From: Morella rubra
Lineage: Eukaryota > Streptophyta > Magnoliopsida > Fagales > Myricaceae
Length of the DNA stretch: 64,000 nt
Direction: 5' to 3'
NCBI GenBank assembly: GCA_003952965.2
Contig: CM025855.1
Coordinates: forward strand, 23,365,276-23,429,275
The notes below the pieces were generated by a model that did not search any database, was not told the origin of the DNA, and worked only from the letters and a program-made list of their open reading frames with translations. The translations under genes were made by a program, and so were the position numbers. Of this stretch, positions 45,545-57,591 are shown piece after piece (the stretch's first letter is position 1; each line of letters opens with the position of its first letter).

Positions 45545-47050
45545 TAGGGGTGATCAGAACCGGACCGCAGACCAGACCGGACCGGTTTTGTGATCTTTAC
45601 AAGTTAAATCCGGTCCGGTCTGGACTGGATTTGATCAACCGGATAATGCGGTTCGATTCAGTCCAGGGTTTTTAAGAATGCGGTTCAGACCGGACCGGAC
45701 CACATTATATATATATATATATATTTAAAAAAAAAACAGAAAAAAAAAAAAAAAAAAAGTGCCTGCCTTCCCCCCCCCCCCCCCCCCTCCCCACGCGTTA
45801 AGTTAAAAAACAACACACTTTTTTTTGAAAAAAAAAAAAGAACAAAACAAAAGCACCAGATCTGCTCCCTCCCGAGTCTCGACTGCCCCCTCCCCCACCC
45901 CACGCAAAACAAAATCCACGCCAGATCTGCTCCCTCCCGAGTCTCGACTGCCCCTTCCCCAACGGCCAGCTCAGCCACGCCCACGCCCACGCCCACACCC
46001 ACGGCCCTAGCCCCCTCCCCAGGAGCAGCCACACCCACTGTCGCTGCCCACGCCACTGCTGCTGCCCACTGCCACTGCCCACGCTGGGAGTAGTTAACGG
46101 TAGTGTAGGTGACGGTTGACGAAAACCATCACCGTCACCGCAATTAACGGAATCACATAATTGACACCGCCACCGCACCGCTAAGGCACAATAACCGCCC
46201 TTACCGGTGACGGTATTAACGGTAACGGTTATACGATAACCGCTTAAACCGTATAACCGTTAGCAAAAAAAAAAATTGGCTTTTCATTTTTTTTTTACCG
46301 TTTTGGGACTGTTTTCCTTGGATTTTTTTTTTACCTTTAAGACCATTTGATGCCTATATATAAGCAATAAATATAATCATTCAAATATCATAACCTATTT
46401 AAATTTCCAACATAATATCATAATCAATAATCATATCAAATGGACAAATATCATAACCTATTCAAACATAATATCATAATCATTAATAATCATAACAAAT
46501 ATAATAAGCTGTCCAAAAAGTCCAACATAATATCATATTCAAGCATAAAAGACTAAAGTCCAATAAAAGTGTCCAACAATGTGACATAAACCAACTAAAA
46601 TATTCCAACAAAAGCCCAACAAAAGTATGTCACATAATTAATAATCATCTTAAGTCTCAACTAGGGGCTTAACGGTAGTGTAGGTGATAGTTGGCGAAAA
46701 CCATCACCGTCACCGCAAATTAACGGAATCACATATTTGACACTGCCACCGCACCGCTAAGGCACAATAACCGCCCTTGCCGGTTACGTACCGGTAGCGG
46801 TGGCGGTTTTAGCGGTTAAAACCGCCACCGCCAGTGAAAATGAACACCCTTAGCCCACGCCCATGTAGGAGACTAGGAGTTCACATTTTTTTTTAATCTC
46901 AAAATTAAAAATGTGTGTTGAACATGAAAAAAAAAACGGAAAAAGGAAAAAAAAAATTGAAACCGGTCTGGACCACTTAAAGTGGTCCGGTTCGGTCCTC
47001 TATTTTAGTAGGATCGGAAATCCGGTCCGAAAATCGGACCGGATTTCCGG
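45545..47050. mobile_element. GGACCGG-type hAT-like element, copy 2, with nested repeat
   Basis: Starts TAGGGGTGATCAGAACCGG, nearly identical to the element at 16352. The right part repeats GGAGTTCACATTTTTTTT, ATGTGTGTTGAA and GGACCGGATTTCCGG as in copy 1. The final 15 bp of the terminal repeat seem missing, but TAATAG occurs on both flanks (45539-45544 and 47051-47056), consistent with a decayed target duplication. The centre differs from copy 1: instead of the tandem array it has a TA repeat, C-runs, a CACGCC-rich block and another element (46090-46856). Confidence 0.7.
46090..46856. mobile_element. Nested element with ACCGCCACCGC repeats
   Basis: Two direct copies of a block of about 115 bp (starting 46094 and 46669) share TTAACGGTAGTGTAGGTGA, AAAACCATCACCGTCACCGC and GCACCGCTAAGGCACAATAA. 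A near-palindrome around 46222-46262 (GGTTATACGATAACCGCTTA / TAACCG) and a right edge reading, in reverse, TAAGGGTGTTCATTTTCACT resemble hAT-type non-autonomous termini. The left end and target duplication are not resolved. AT-rich DNA with ATAATCATAA repeats lies between the blocks. Confidence 0.5.
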
Positions 47051-47108
47051 TAATAGACCCAATTTGGGAGAATATTTCATTTCATTTTAATTTTTTATTG
47101 AATGGATA

Positions 47109-47143
47109 GAGAGAGAGAGAGAGAGAGAGATAGAGAGAGAGAG
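47109..47143. repeat. GA microsatellite
   Basis: AGAGAG simple repeat with one TAG interruption. Confidence 0.8.
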
Positions 47144-47149
47144 AAATCA

Positions 47150-47950
47150 AGACCTCTCTTTTTTATAAAAAAAAAAAGTGCAGATCATCCGAAAATTGTA
47201 CGATATTTAGGTGAACACTATTCCAAATTAAATTATTAGCATTAATGTTATACTTAGTTGTTCATAAGGAAGAGATCTTAGAATATGATATGTTTAGGTA
47301 TTAACGAGACGGTGAATTATAGAAGTTTGGAAAAAAATATACTTTTTACTTTTTAATTTTCATTTATATTGTGATTCGCACTCCAAACTTTCAAACTTAA
47401 CATATTACACCCGAAACTAATAATAACTTTACACTTTGGACCTCATTAGGTGTCAATTTTACCTCCATCGGCACTGTGACTACTACTGGTAACTAACCAT
47501 GGCGAACCTTTAGGTGGAAATCAAAATTCAGGCTTGAAAAATCCGGTCTATACTCAATTAATACTTGAAGTGAGAATGAATAGGTATTATCCCTCTATTT
47601 TTAAGACAACGACAATTTTAACACGAAAATCTCGCCAATATTCAAACACTGGCGGGTTCAGATTTCAGTTAAAATCCATAACGGTATCGAGTTGGGGATA
47701 TCTCCTAATCCAATAACGAAAGCGAATCCGACAATTCCGTTAGATCCAACTGAAATACCAGATCTAGTTCTTTTAATCTTTTTAAAATACAAGGCTCAAA
47801 ATGAAAGTTATTTTGATCCAGGTTAGGCCCTTTAAGCACAACACTTCAACTCTCTTTTCCCTCGGTTGGTCTATTCTCTCTCCCTGACCGAAAAGTTGCT
47901 GCCTCCCTCAATCTCACCGAACAGCTCAACCTCTCAACCACTTGCTAAAA
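47150..47950. other. Spacer, no gene recognised
   Basis: AT-rich with short open frames only. Confidence 0.4.
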
Positions 47951-47954
47951 AAAA

Positions 47955-49630
47955 TGTGCAGCACGGAATTCTCTAGAATTTGAATGCGGAGTAATCCAGA
48001 AAAGAGTTTGAAGTTTTTCTCTTGTCGTAGAAATTTTTCCGCCGACTTTGAGCACCTATAAATAGGCGAGGGAGGAAGTCATTTGGGAAAGTTTGAACGT
48101 GAGCAAAGTGAGCGTGTGGTATGTGGAGAGATAAAAGGTGTAGCATGTGCGTCAGTGTGTAAAAGTAAGAGATAAAACAAAGAGAGTTGTTGCAGAGTGT
48201 GCTTGAGAAAGCAATAGGTGTAGGTGTGTGTCAGTGAGAAAAACTATGCGTGAAAAAAAAAAAGAGAAAAACTATGCGTGAAAATGGTGAGCAAAATGAG
48301 TGTTGTAACAAGGTGTGTGTACGAGTGACGTGAAGAAAATTTGTGTGTTAAAAAAAGAGTTCAGAGCTAGTGACGTGAGAAGTGAAGAGTGTGCAGGTGG
48401 TGTGTAATAGAAAAGGTGTGCAAATGGTGTAAGAGAAACAGGGTAGTGTACTGTCTAGGTTTCGGTCCCTATAGTTTAGTATATGTTGTAAAACTTTGCT
48501 TTGCATATAAAGAAGTCTTTCAGTCTTCTCTTTTCTAAACAATTTCGTATAGGAGCTAGTTGATTAGAGAGTCAAGTTGACAGTCAGAGACCGTGCTAGA
48601 GTGTAGTACGGAAGAATATCACATAGATTGGGATTGTAGTTGTATAACAGTCAGGGCGTGTTGAGTTGTTGTTCAAGAGATCATTATTCGCGTATAATCT
48701 GAGATTGTGAAACCTGATAGTTTGAGATTAGGCTTGTTTAGGGGTATATGGGACGATACCAAGTCACGATGGCAGATTTCCAATATGCCGGCATAGTGAA
48801 GAAGCTTAATAACTAAAATTATTCTGTTTGGCAGACGTGTATGGAGTCATATTTGTAGGATCAAGATCTTTGAGAGATCATTGGAGGGAGTGACTCCACG
48901 CCACCCTCTGCAGAGGATGCTGACACACTCCAAATGTGATGAATTAAGGCTAAAAAAGCTTTATTCGCAATTAAGATAACCATTCAGAAGGAAATGCTAG
49001 AGCACATTCAACAGCTACCATATTAAAGGATGTATGGGATATATTGGTAGCTCGTTTCTTAAGAAAAAAATCATATGAGACTTCAGCTAGTAGAAAGCGA
49101 ACTCACGAGAGCTCACAATTAATTAATATTTTCCTAAGATAAAGTCCATTTATCACGAAATTTCTAAATTAGACATTTTTGTAAAAATTAATGAGCAACA
49201 TATGAGGAGAATTATTATTCATTGGGTAAGACCTGATTACCATGAATTTATATTGCAGTCCAAGGTTGGCCAACCCAACCTTCTTTGGAAGAGCTAGAGA
49301 GTTTACTGACCAATCAAGAAACTTTAGTAAAGCAATTAGTTGGAGTTTCATTATGGAATGAGGAGAAGACATTGTATAGTAGCAAGAGAAGTCGACACAA
49401 ATTTCGAAAGGGCTCTGACTTTAAGAAGAAAGGCCAAGAAAAAGAAAAAGAAAAAAAGGAAGAATAAGAGTTAATGATTCATCAAGAAAGAAGTTCACAC
49501 TCAGTGGAAGCTCAATGTTTTAGCAATCAACATGTGGAATCTTATAGACAATGAACTATTGAATGTCTTCATTGCTGTCAAAGACGATACTATGCTCGAA
49601 ATTGCACATTCAAGAAAAAGCATGTTGAAA
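47955..49630 (+). mobile_element. Decayed Copia relic with gag remnants
   Basis: Gag-like words occur in order on the plus strand: MADFQYAGIVKKLNN near 48769, then TPPSAEDADTLQMW, KKALFAIKITIQKEMLEHIQ near 48950, and ELESLLTNQETLVKQLVGVS near 49290, followed by a degenerate zinc-knuckle region near 49580. This is the gag pattern of TNT1/Copia-type elements. An LTR-like leader with CACCTATAAATAGGCGAGG (about 48052) precedes it. The element is old, incomplete and broken in many places; no pol domain was recognised and the ends are approximate. Confidence 0.6.
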
Positions 49631-49632
49631 AT

Positions 49633-50658
49633 CGAAACACGCTCTTTCTAGAAAGCTCTCTAGAATCCCCCTCTCCTTTGTTTGAAAAAACCCTCCATAC
49701 TCTTTCTCTGGTCGGCGGAGGAGCTCTGGCTCCTTCCCCCCTCTCAATCCTTTCCTCCGGCCACACTTTTGGTGGTTGGAGTTTGCCTATTTTGCTTTTT
49801 TTTCGGTTTGGTTTTTTGTTTTATTTTTAAAGGTTAGATTCCAGCCTTCCGGTAGTCTTTGGAGTGCACAACCTCCATGGTGGGACTCCTCTCATTCTGG
49901 CAACTAGATTTGATCCAGAGTGAAGGCAACTGGCTGGCGTGTGAGATCCACGAACGTGCGTGTGACCTCTTTTGCTTTTCTCCTAGCAATTTTGAGCGTT
50001 TTTTGAAGGACTCAACCTGCCTAGCTGTGCTTAGCTCCCCAGGCTGTCTTTTCTGTCTTGGTCTGATTTCTCCTTACAGGCATGTGTGGGCCACAGGCAC
50101 GTGTGCCGCCTATGTGCATAGCGTTTTTGATCCTTGCCGCATTTGGTTACCGCCTCCCTCTGTTTGGTAGACAGTTATGGCTTTTTTTTCCGAAAGTTCT
50201 CCTTGTCGTTGCCATTTTGTGTCGCCTGTAGCTGTCTCTCCTCCTTTTCCCCTTAGTGCAACCATTATTTGCATGAAGATTATCTTGAAGGAGTCAGATC
50301 GTCGCTCTGATCTCCCTTCCTCTAGCAAAAGCCGCCATCGCCTTGAGCGATGGTCATATTGTGTCCTGATCCTTATGATCAGTTTGTGTTTGTTCTGTGT
50401 GCTGCCTCTTGTGGGCAATTTGTGTTTATACTGTGTGTTGACCCTTGTAACTAGTTTGTAGTTCTGGTGTTTGTTTAACGGCCCTTGTGACTGTTGATGG
50501 TTCTGGCTCTTTAGTTCGGATTGGATACCAGATCTTTGGATTGTAGGACTTTTAAGTTCATTTAAATTTTTTACTAGTCTTTTAATTATTTTTATATTTT
50601 GTATTAGCTGTAACTTTTTCGATGTTAATATACTATTTCAGTTGACTAAAAAAAAAAC
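49633..50658 (+). mobile_element. LINE-like retroposed sequence with A-tail
   Basis: CT-rich start (TCTAGAAAGCTCTCTAGAATC), a middle with short open frames, and an end typical of plant L1 3' regions (TTTGTATTAGCTGTAACTTT, TTTCAGTTGACT) followed by an A-run at 50649-50657. No reverse transcriptase was seen, so it would be a deleted copy. Target duplication uncertain. Confidence 0.35.
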
Positions 50659-50789
50659 CAGCATGATAACATTCCGCAATTTTATTTTTTTTTCCTTCCT
50701 AATCGCTGTCATTCGGCAATCACCAACAAATAGATCCTAATGCAACGGAGGAAAGAGAAGAAAGCCCAGATATGTCCGGCGGGCAAGCA

Positions 50790-50950
50790 AGAGAAGAAAG
50801 TCTGTGGCAAACTGGTAGTCACAGAACACTAGCTGGAAAGTTAGAAAAAAAAAAAGATTTGTCATGTCCAGCTTCGAAGAAAGTCTGTGGCAAACTCGTA
50901 GGCACAGAACACTAGATGGAAAGTTAGACGAAAAAAATTTGTCATGTACA
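50790..50950. repeat. Direct duplication of about 80 bp
   Basis: AAGAAAGTCTGTGGCAAACT, GGCACAGAACACTAG-like and TTTGTCATGT blocks occur twice in the same order (about 50795-50870 and 50877-50950). Confidence 0.75.
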
Positions 50951-51016
50951 GCGTTAACAAAATAACTTCATTGCGCGGATGGCGCGAGTCTCGGCAACTA
51001 GAAACCATTAACAGAA

Positions 51017-51638
51017 GAAAATTACACAAACTCCACTAAATTTTAGGCCTAAATTAAAAGTCTTATTAGATTTTAAAAATAATCTAAAAGCTCGTTTAGT
51101 TTATCAGTTTGGTACGAAAATTAATCCGAGCTAATTTTATGTCTAAATTTCGAGTATCTGTAGTAGATGATGAACTCAATGAGGATATTATTGAGGAAGA
51201 CCCACAAGGCAGAATGGGGAGAACGACGTGGTTGACTGAAGCTTTCTTGAAGGAACTTCTAAGGCAAAATGACGTGGAAAACTAAAGTTTTAAAGCTTCG
51301 CAGAAGGGCAAAGAACTTTGAGGGATTTTCAGATCGATGAACCTATGACTTCCTCTAAAGCTTCTTTATTAGTATAGAGGAGACTGACGTGGTTGACGTG
51401 GTAGGATATGGGTGCAACATGGCAGGCTGAAGCTTATGTAATTTTTTTGAGCACGTGTCAAATAACGATTTATTCATTTATATTATATGGATTGGGCTCT
51501 ATTTTCTCTACTAACAGACTTGACTCAGATTAGTTTTCATATCAAACTAATAAATCAAGTTGGTTTTTGAATTTTTTTTAAAACTTAATGAGGCTTTTAA
51601 TTTTAACCCAAAATCTAATGGGTTCTGAGTAATTTTTC
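51017..51638. mobile_element. Foldback Mutator-like MITE, copy 2
   Basis: Flanked by ATTAACAGA (51008-51016) and GTTAACAGA (51639-51647), 8 of 9 bases equal. Ends AGAAAATTACACAAACTCCA and, reversed, GAAAAATTACTCAGAACCCA form an inverted repeat that continues through TTTTAGGCCTAAATTAAAAG-like sequence. It shares termini and layout with the copy at 6545-7106 but is more diverged inside. No transposase. Confidence 0.75.
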
Positions 51639-51993
51639 GTTAACAGAATAAAGGGGTTTTGTCAGATCTATAAAAAGTAAAATGTGTATACGAAAAAATT
51701 AAAAATTTTAAAATGTGTTTTTTTCTGAAAATTTTCGTGGTTCGAAATATTTGAAAAACAAAGTTCACATCAACTTCAAAGACACAGACAAAGCCGGGCC
51801 GAAAGTATCAAAATGACGGAGGGACCCTTGTCGCGGCGCTACAAATAGAACGGCACCCAAATCCAATCAAAGCATATCGTATAACGTTCCCTTCCCCATC
51901 CCAACAGGAACTAGTTAAAAGAAGGCGCGAAACGCAGGTATGGTTGGTTGAGGGGAACAGAACCGAAAACTCCGAAATTGCCGCGAGGCCGTC

Positions 51994-54900
51994 CATGGCC
52001 TCAAATTTTCCCTACACAACCCTAGTTGTCTATCTGGCCTCCATTTGGTCGCCCATTTTCTCTGCCATGTTCTTTAACAAAAACGCAAAACAACAAACTT
52101 TGATTTATAAAAACAAGAAAATTCACAATTTCAGATAGTTTGTTGTTCTTTCTGCTTTTTGTCGTGCTGTTCATCGCATTTGATTTCGGGTACTTTCTGA
52201 ATTCAAATATCTGGCTCTGCTTCCCATTTCATTTGCGGTTTAACAATCTCCGGTTTTGTTTTGAGCCGACAAATCTTTGTTGTTTTCTCTGTCTATTCAG
52301 GAAAGTCGAGGTTCGTTCTTTATGAATTTAGAGTTCATTTCCTAGGTTTTCATGTTCTTGTTTCTTTTTTGATTGATTACTGTTTAGTCTGTTTTGGATT
52401 TAGGTGAAGGAGGAGCTTCTGATTGCCGGTGCCGCTTCCGGTGCGTTTATTTCAGCAGCAGGGCATTGGGAACCAAAAACTCTTTATGGTTGGGTGAGTT
52501 TCTTCACGATCTTCCTTCGCCATTTTTGGATAAATGAAATTACAGGCCCCTTTTAAAAAAATCTGGTTGAATTGGAACAGATGAGTTTTTATGGGTGTTA
52601 GTAAGTTTTTTCTTTTCCTTTTTTTTTTTGTGTTATTTTCTCACAGAAATTGAGGCTAACTATAAGATGGAGAACTTTACTTCTATTGAAATGACTTTTT
52701 TGCGTGAAAAAATTTTTTGGGTTAAAAAAAATTTTGAAAAAAAAAAGTTTTCGAGACAATTTTATTATCATAATTTTTTTTCTAAACAAGTTTTCAAGAC
52801 AATTAAACAAACATTTTCCATAGGTTCATGAAGTTGCATGCAACGGCATCCTCAATAGTTGGTTGTTCGACTTAAACCCGTACCTTAATTCGCACGGTTC
52901 ATAATTGTGACGTTTCTCAACAAAGGTTGTCTTCGCTGAAAGGCAAGATCCTTGATCTTTTGTCAATTAAGCATTAAGTTCTCCTATATTTGTTACTAAT
53001 CCTTCCAGAATTCCCTTCTTTCTTTCGAATTGGCTGATTCCTTGCTTTTGATGTAGGTGCTCAATTTAGCTAGAAAATTCTTATAATGCATGAGAATTTA
53101 GACTAGCAACTTTTGGTACATCAGAGATAAAATTCTTGACATGTTATTCTTTTTTCTTCCTTCCTTTGGCTTTTTCTCTCATCTATGAAGTTGACTTGCC
53201 ATTCTTCATCGCAGAGTAAAAAGTAGATTATTTAAAGAGACTCTTGGAGCAGTCTTTGTTGTCAATACTTCCAGTTATGGACTTGGAGCATATTAGCGGA
53301 AGCAATAACCATTTGGAAGCACGGCCAGAGCTTATTGACGGAAGCAGAAGCAGTAAGCATTCAGAACCACATCCAGAGGCATTTGAAAGAAGCGGAAGCG
53401 GTGAGCATTCAAAAGCGCCTCCAGATGTTATTGATATGAGTGACAGCGGTAAGCAGTCATCTATTAGCGAAAAGGATCCTGTTAATGAAGGCAATCCAAA
53501 TTCCCCAGCCAAAAGTTCAGGGCCTTCTTCTTCTTCTTCATCAGACTTGTTATCGGAGGATCTCTTCCAAGTAGGTACCATTAAAGACTCCAAATTTGCA
53601 GCATGCACTACTTCCTTCCCTAAACCTGACAATGATACTGCGGGAGCATTAAAAGATGAAATTGTGGTTTCTGGTATCGTCCCCCCCAAATCAGATGAAC
53701 GTGACAATAGCTATCCAGGTCCCGCATCAACATCTCAAGTTTCTGATATAAGCCGTGAATTAGTGATGCACGGTGCGTTACCAACGACACAAGCACCTCA
53801 GGTACAGGTGATGGATCTGTCAGGAGGATATGATCCTTATAGAATTCCTTCTTCCGTGTTTGCGAGAAGTAAATCCACAACGCCAATGGAATGGAGCGTT
53901 GCTTCCAATGAGTCGTTGTTTAGCATTCACATAGGGAACACTAGTTTCTCCAAAGACCATTTGTTTTTGTTCGGTGAATTTAAGCCTGATGAACTTAACA
54001 AATCGGGTGAGTTTATCATGTTCAGCCCAACCTCTCCAGGCCCACCAGCAGAAGATGAAAAAAAGAGTATCAAGATAGGGGTAGAGTCCGGAGCTACCTT
54101 GGTGGCTGATGAGACGGCGAAGGATGCGGTAACAGTAAGTGCGGAAGCTCGAAGCGAGCAAAAGGTGCCAACTCCAGCAGTATACTCGAGCTTCTCCCGT
54201 CATTCAGATGACAGTGGAAGCAGTAGACACTCCTTTGCATTTCCCATGTAAGTGTTAATTCTTTACTCGTGAACGCCCTCATGTTTGTCCCAAAGAAGAA
54301 AAAGGAAAAGAGCACTGTTAAGGTATGCATGCACGTTGTTCTCTTCTTATTATAATTCTCAGTTTCATCTGATAAGTTTTCAACATGGGACTTGAACCTT
54401 ATAGAACTCATCACTTATTTATTCTCTTTTTCGACTCAATGTGGGATACAGAGCATTACAATCTTTCCTCCTTAAATCCTTAATGTCCTCATCAAAGCTA
54501 ACCAAACCCACATTGGTGGCTAATATTATTTGTAACGATCTAAGGAAGTGCTAGTCACATCTGCACCTTAACGGTCGCTTTTGAAGTTCTTTGGAATCAT
54601 TATAAGGCTCAGTTTTATCTAATAAAGTTTTAATGTGGGACTTGATTATTATAGAACTCAGCTCTCATTTATTCTTTTCTTCCTCCCAATGTGAGATACG
54701 AGGTATCACAACAAAGTTGAGACGAAACCGAAGCATTTATCGCCAATAAACATATATTGCAATTTTTCTCCACATGGTACATGTATGATGCATCTATCAT
54801 ATTCATACTTAAAATTAGGCAAAGTTACCAAAACCTAGCACTTTAAGAAAATACCCTTTGTGTGACGCAGAAAGAAGAAGTGTGCATGGACATCGAGCTA

Positions 54901-55423
54901 CTGTTTTAATTGTAGCTGGCGTTCTGCTACTTTGCATGGCCATGCCATTACTGTTCGAATTGTAGCTGGGCGCTCTGCTACTGTTGGAACTGTAGCCAAA
55001 AAAGAATGTGTTGTCATTACTCTACTATGTATGCCTCCCCTTTCTTTACCTAAAAGTACTGCATGACAAGAACCAATTGAAAACACATTTATCCTTCTTC
55101 TACCAAATTGTCCCTTAGTTAATTTCTTTAACTCATTTGCTAGAGTTTGTATTCCTATTCCATTACTTCTTTGCCATTTTCTTGATCTTTAGTCATTATT
55201 TCCATTGTAGCACCCTATATCTCTTCATCCTATACAAACTTCTTGATTAAGTCTGCTGAATCGCTGCAGTTTGGCTGAAGAGGAAAGTGGTTATCTTGAG
55301 ACAGACGGAGAGAAAAGTCAGCAGGAACCGCTAGCCCCAAAAATAACTTCAAATTCAACTGCCAAATGTTGTTCTCCATGCTTTTCTTGGTGCCCGTGGG
55401 GCTGTTCTTATGGTTGTTGTTGA
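51994..55423 (+). CDS. Serine-rich plant protein of unknown function, Cys-rich tail
   Basis: Main exon 53277-54247 (ATG 53277) and last exon 55270-55423 join through GTAAGT and GCTGCAG in phase, giving 374 residues. An upstream exon (52404-52493, VKEELLIAGAASGAFISAAG then HWEPKTLYGW) has good splice sites. Joined to 53215 it would run SKK and then meet a stop, where a single extra base would give SKKVDYLKRLLEQSLLSILP. So either this copy carries a 1-base loss or translation starts at 53277. The protein has an acidic, Ser-rich first half, a conserved-looking core (IPSSVFARSKSTTPMEWSVA, SNESLFSIHIGNTSFS) and a tail CCSPCFSWCPWGCSYGCC, possibly lipidated or membrane-associated. I recall similar unnamed plant proteins but no function. 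Confidence 0.65.
54345..54715 (-). mobile_element. TRIM-like pair of short LTRs in an intron
   Basis: Two direct repeats of about 110-120 bp (about 54350-54455 and 54600-54713) share CTCAGTTTYATCTRATAA, GTGGGACTTGA, TATAGAACTCA and CAATGTGRGATAC. The right copy ends GAGGTATCACAACA, whose reverse complement TGTTGTGATACC is a common start of plant TRIM LTRs. About 145 bp separate them. It is a small non-coding LTR element, placed in the last intron of the gene at 51994-55423. Exact ends and target duplication not established. Confidence 0.45.
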
Positions 55424-57080
55424 GAAACTGTTAAGTGAGTGCTACAAACCCTTGAGCCTGTGTGTCCATATTTTGTAAATACCATAAAGAACTAAGGAAA
55501 GAATGAAATGTGTATGCAGATCAGTTGGGAATTGTCATGATAAGTCCTGCGCCAAGGCTGTCAAGATGCAAAGGTCCAAAGTTTTGGAGTTCTTTTTCGT
55601 TGGTCAATTGAATGATATCTTTGAATCTAGTTCCAGCTTCAGATATCTCTACTTCTCTTGGCTTGTGGATGTGCTACTTGATGTTTGGTGCTTTTCTTTA
55701 GCTTCAAGAGGAAAGTGGTAATGGAGGCAACTGTTGGGGGACTTTTTAGACGTATGTCCATTGATATTTGGACTGATATAGGGGGGAAATTAGAGGATGA
55801 TTTATTCTCTTAAAGAGCATCCACTATATATGCTACTCCGCTTCCCAATGTCCTCTAGGGCAGTAAGATTTGCTTCTGATTTACCGATGTTTGCTGAATT
55901 AGATAATATTATATACACTTTTTTGTCTGACAAATTAGGCAATTACATAGAATGTGCTGATGGGAAGTATGCAGACTAGAAAAATTGTGATTATACAGAT
56001 ATCCAACCACAGAGAAGCTAACAGATTTCCTCATTCACTAAGGTCCCCCTCTGTATGCATTTGGCCCTGGAAGCACGAGAAAGTGGGGCCGGCTAGAGCT
56101 GCCAATACTTTTCATGCCTGCAGGGAACGAGCAATTCAGGTCATCTCATGCAGTGCAGTCCTCAGATCCATTGTGCTATCAGGAATATTAGACAAGACTA
56201 AATTTTCCGTGGAAACCACCAATAGTTAACAAACACCACAGATATTCCTCTGAAAAAATGTCTTCCCTCCGCTGCTCAGAAAGTCAATGAGCAGCGTGCT
56301 ATCTCACTAGGGAGGATGGTTTGCTTCTATATAATTGTTGTGTTTGACCTTGCGTTAGTCAGAAACTACCAGAAGAATATCTGTAGAAGTCAAAGGGGAT
56401 TTAGAAGAAGAGTATTTCTCTAGGGAGGCAAATTTGTCAAAGCAAAGGAAGTTTACACAAGTTGCAGCAGATTATTCGCTGCTACCTTTTTCTATTCGTC
56501 TAACTCGTTGCCTGCGGGCGATTTTAGCCGCGAATGATTTGGGATCTCATTAAGCCAAGTACGTTGAAGAATAATAATAATTAAAAAAAAAAAACTCATA
56601 GCATGTCCTTATTTGGAGCAAACTCATCTCATTGACCCTCTACATTGTCTGCATTACAAACAAGTAGAAGTTAGAATCTTTGAAAAAAAATTTAAGCGTT
56701 TTCTTTAATCTCCGTTTACCAAACTAACCGACCTCACGTTTCCACCATTATTGTCTTTTCTGGAAATCCATTTACCTAAATTTATTGATTTAGGTGAACG
56801 AGAACAGAGATGTCCTGTTCGAAAACATTCTTAAAATTTGTGTGAACTTTTCTTCTGCCAGACAAAAGAGATTTTTCTTGTGGGACACAAATAAAATAAG
56901 CAGCTTTTGGACTTCCGCCTAGACGTGTTGGATAAGGGAGTGCAGAGTACAGACCATGCTGGAAGTGGAGGACTTAACTCTAAGGCGTTTTTCGTTTTCT
57001 TTGCATTTTAAAATTTTTTTGAATTCTGAAAATACACTAATCGAATATTCGTTTTTAGCATCGCTTAACACACGTACCAA
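55424..57080. other. 3' UTR and intergenic region
   Basis: The first few hundred bases are probably the 3' UTR of the serine-rich gene. Several frames of 60-90 codons exist (for example 55954-56229 plus), none with recognisable features. Confidence 0.4.
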
Positions 57081-57440
57081 TAAAATTAACGTCAATCCCA
57101 ATAAAATTAACGTCAATCAAAAATTCTCAAAAAAACACACCAACGGAACATCTGTCCGATATTCCCCGTGGCAGATATGCTAGGGACCACGTGGATAAAC
57201 ATTCTGGGACCCATCGTCTTCTGGGACCAATATCTTAGCTGCCGCGTGTTGACGAGCTAATGCGTTAATTGACCGGCAAGTGGGGTCTTTGTCCCACTGG
57301 TGAAGTCAACTGGGCCCCCACCTCCACGGAAGATCTGGCGTGGAAGGAAAGGGGAACAATTGGTCCAAAAATTTCAAGTTCGCGGAAGGCAGCTCGGACC
57401 TCGGAGGAGGAAGAAAAAGAAGTAGCATAGAAAAGCATAC
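57079..57440 (+). promoter_or_regulatory. Upstream region of the RPK2 gene
   Basis: Two tandem copies of a 21-bp word (CCAATAAAATTAACGTCAAT, 57079-57119), a palindromic G-box core CACGTG at 57188-57193 within CCACGTGG, and TTGAC W-box cores near 57249 and 57269. These are common plant promoter motifs; no TATA box is obvious. Regulatory use is inferred. Confidence 0.35.
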
Positions 57441-57591
57441 AAAATTGTCATTTTGAAAAAGTAGAGTAAAAATTAGCAGTGTTTTCTGAACACAAACATA
57501 ACGGCTTCTCTCGTTCCGTTGCACCAAATTTCTCTCTGAGCCTCTGTTGGAGAGAGAGGGCTATCTGTGGACTTCTTGACGTACTGAGAAA

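Noticed and set aside
44768-45792. C homopolymers near 44768-44782 and 45772-45787
   Set aside because: Could be real or assembly artefacts; no function suggested.
45685-46178. Frames of 120-126 codons rich in Gly, Trp and Ala
   Set aside because: Translations of C-runs and CACGCC repeats inside a transposon; low complexity.
50177-50461. Cys-rich 94-codon frame that might be a small secreted protein
   Set aside because: Sits in the LINE-like sequence and ends in repeated GTTTGTG words; no signal or spacing typical of Cys-rich peptides.
53228-54414. Minus-strand frames of up to 159 codons
   Set aside because: Antisense of the serine-rich gene, which has a longer frame and proper splice sites.
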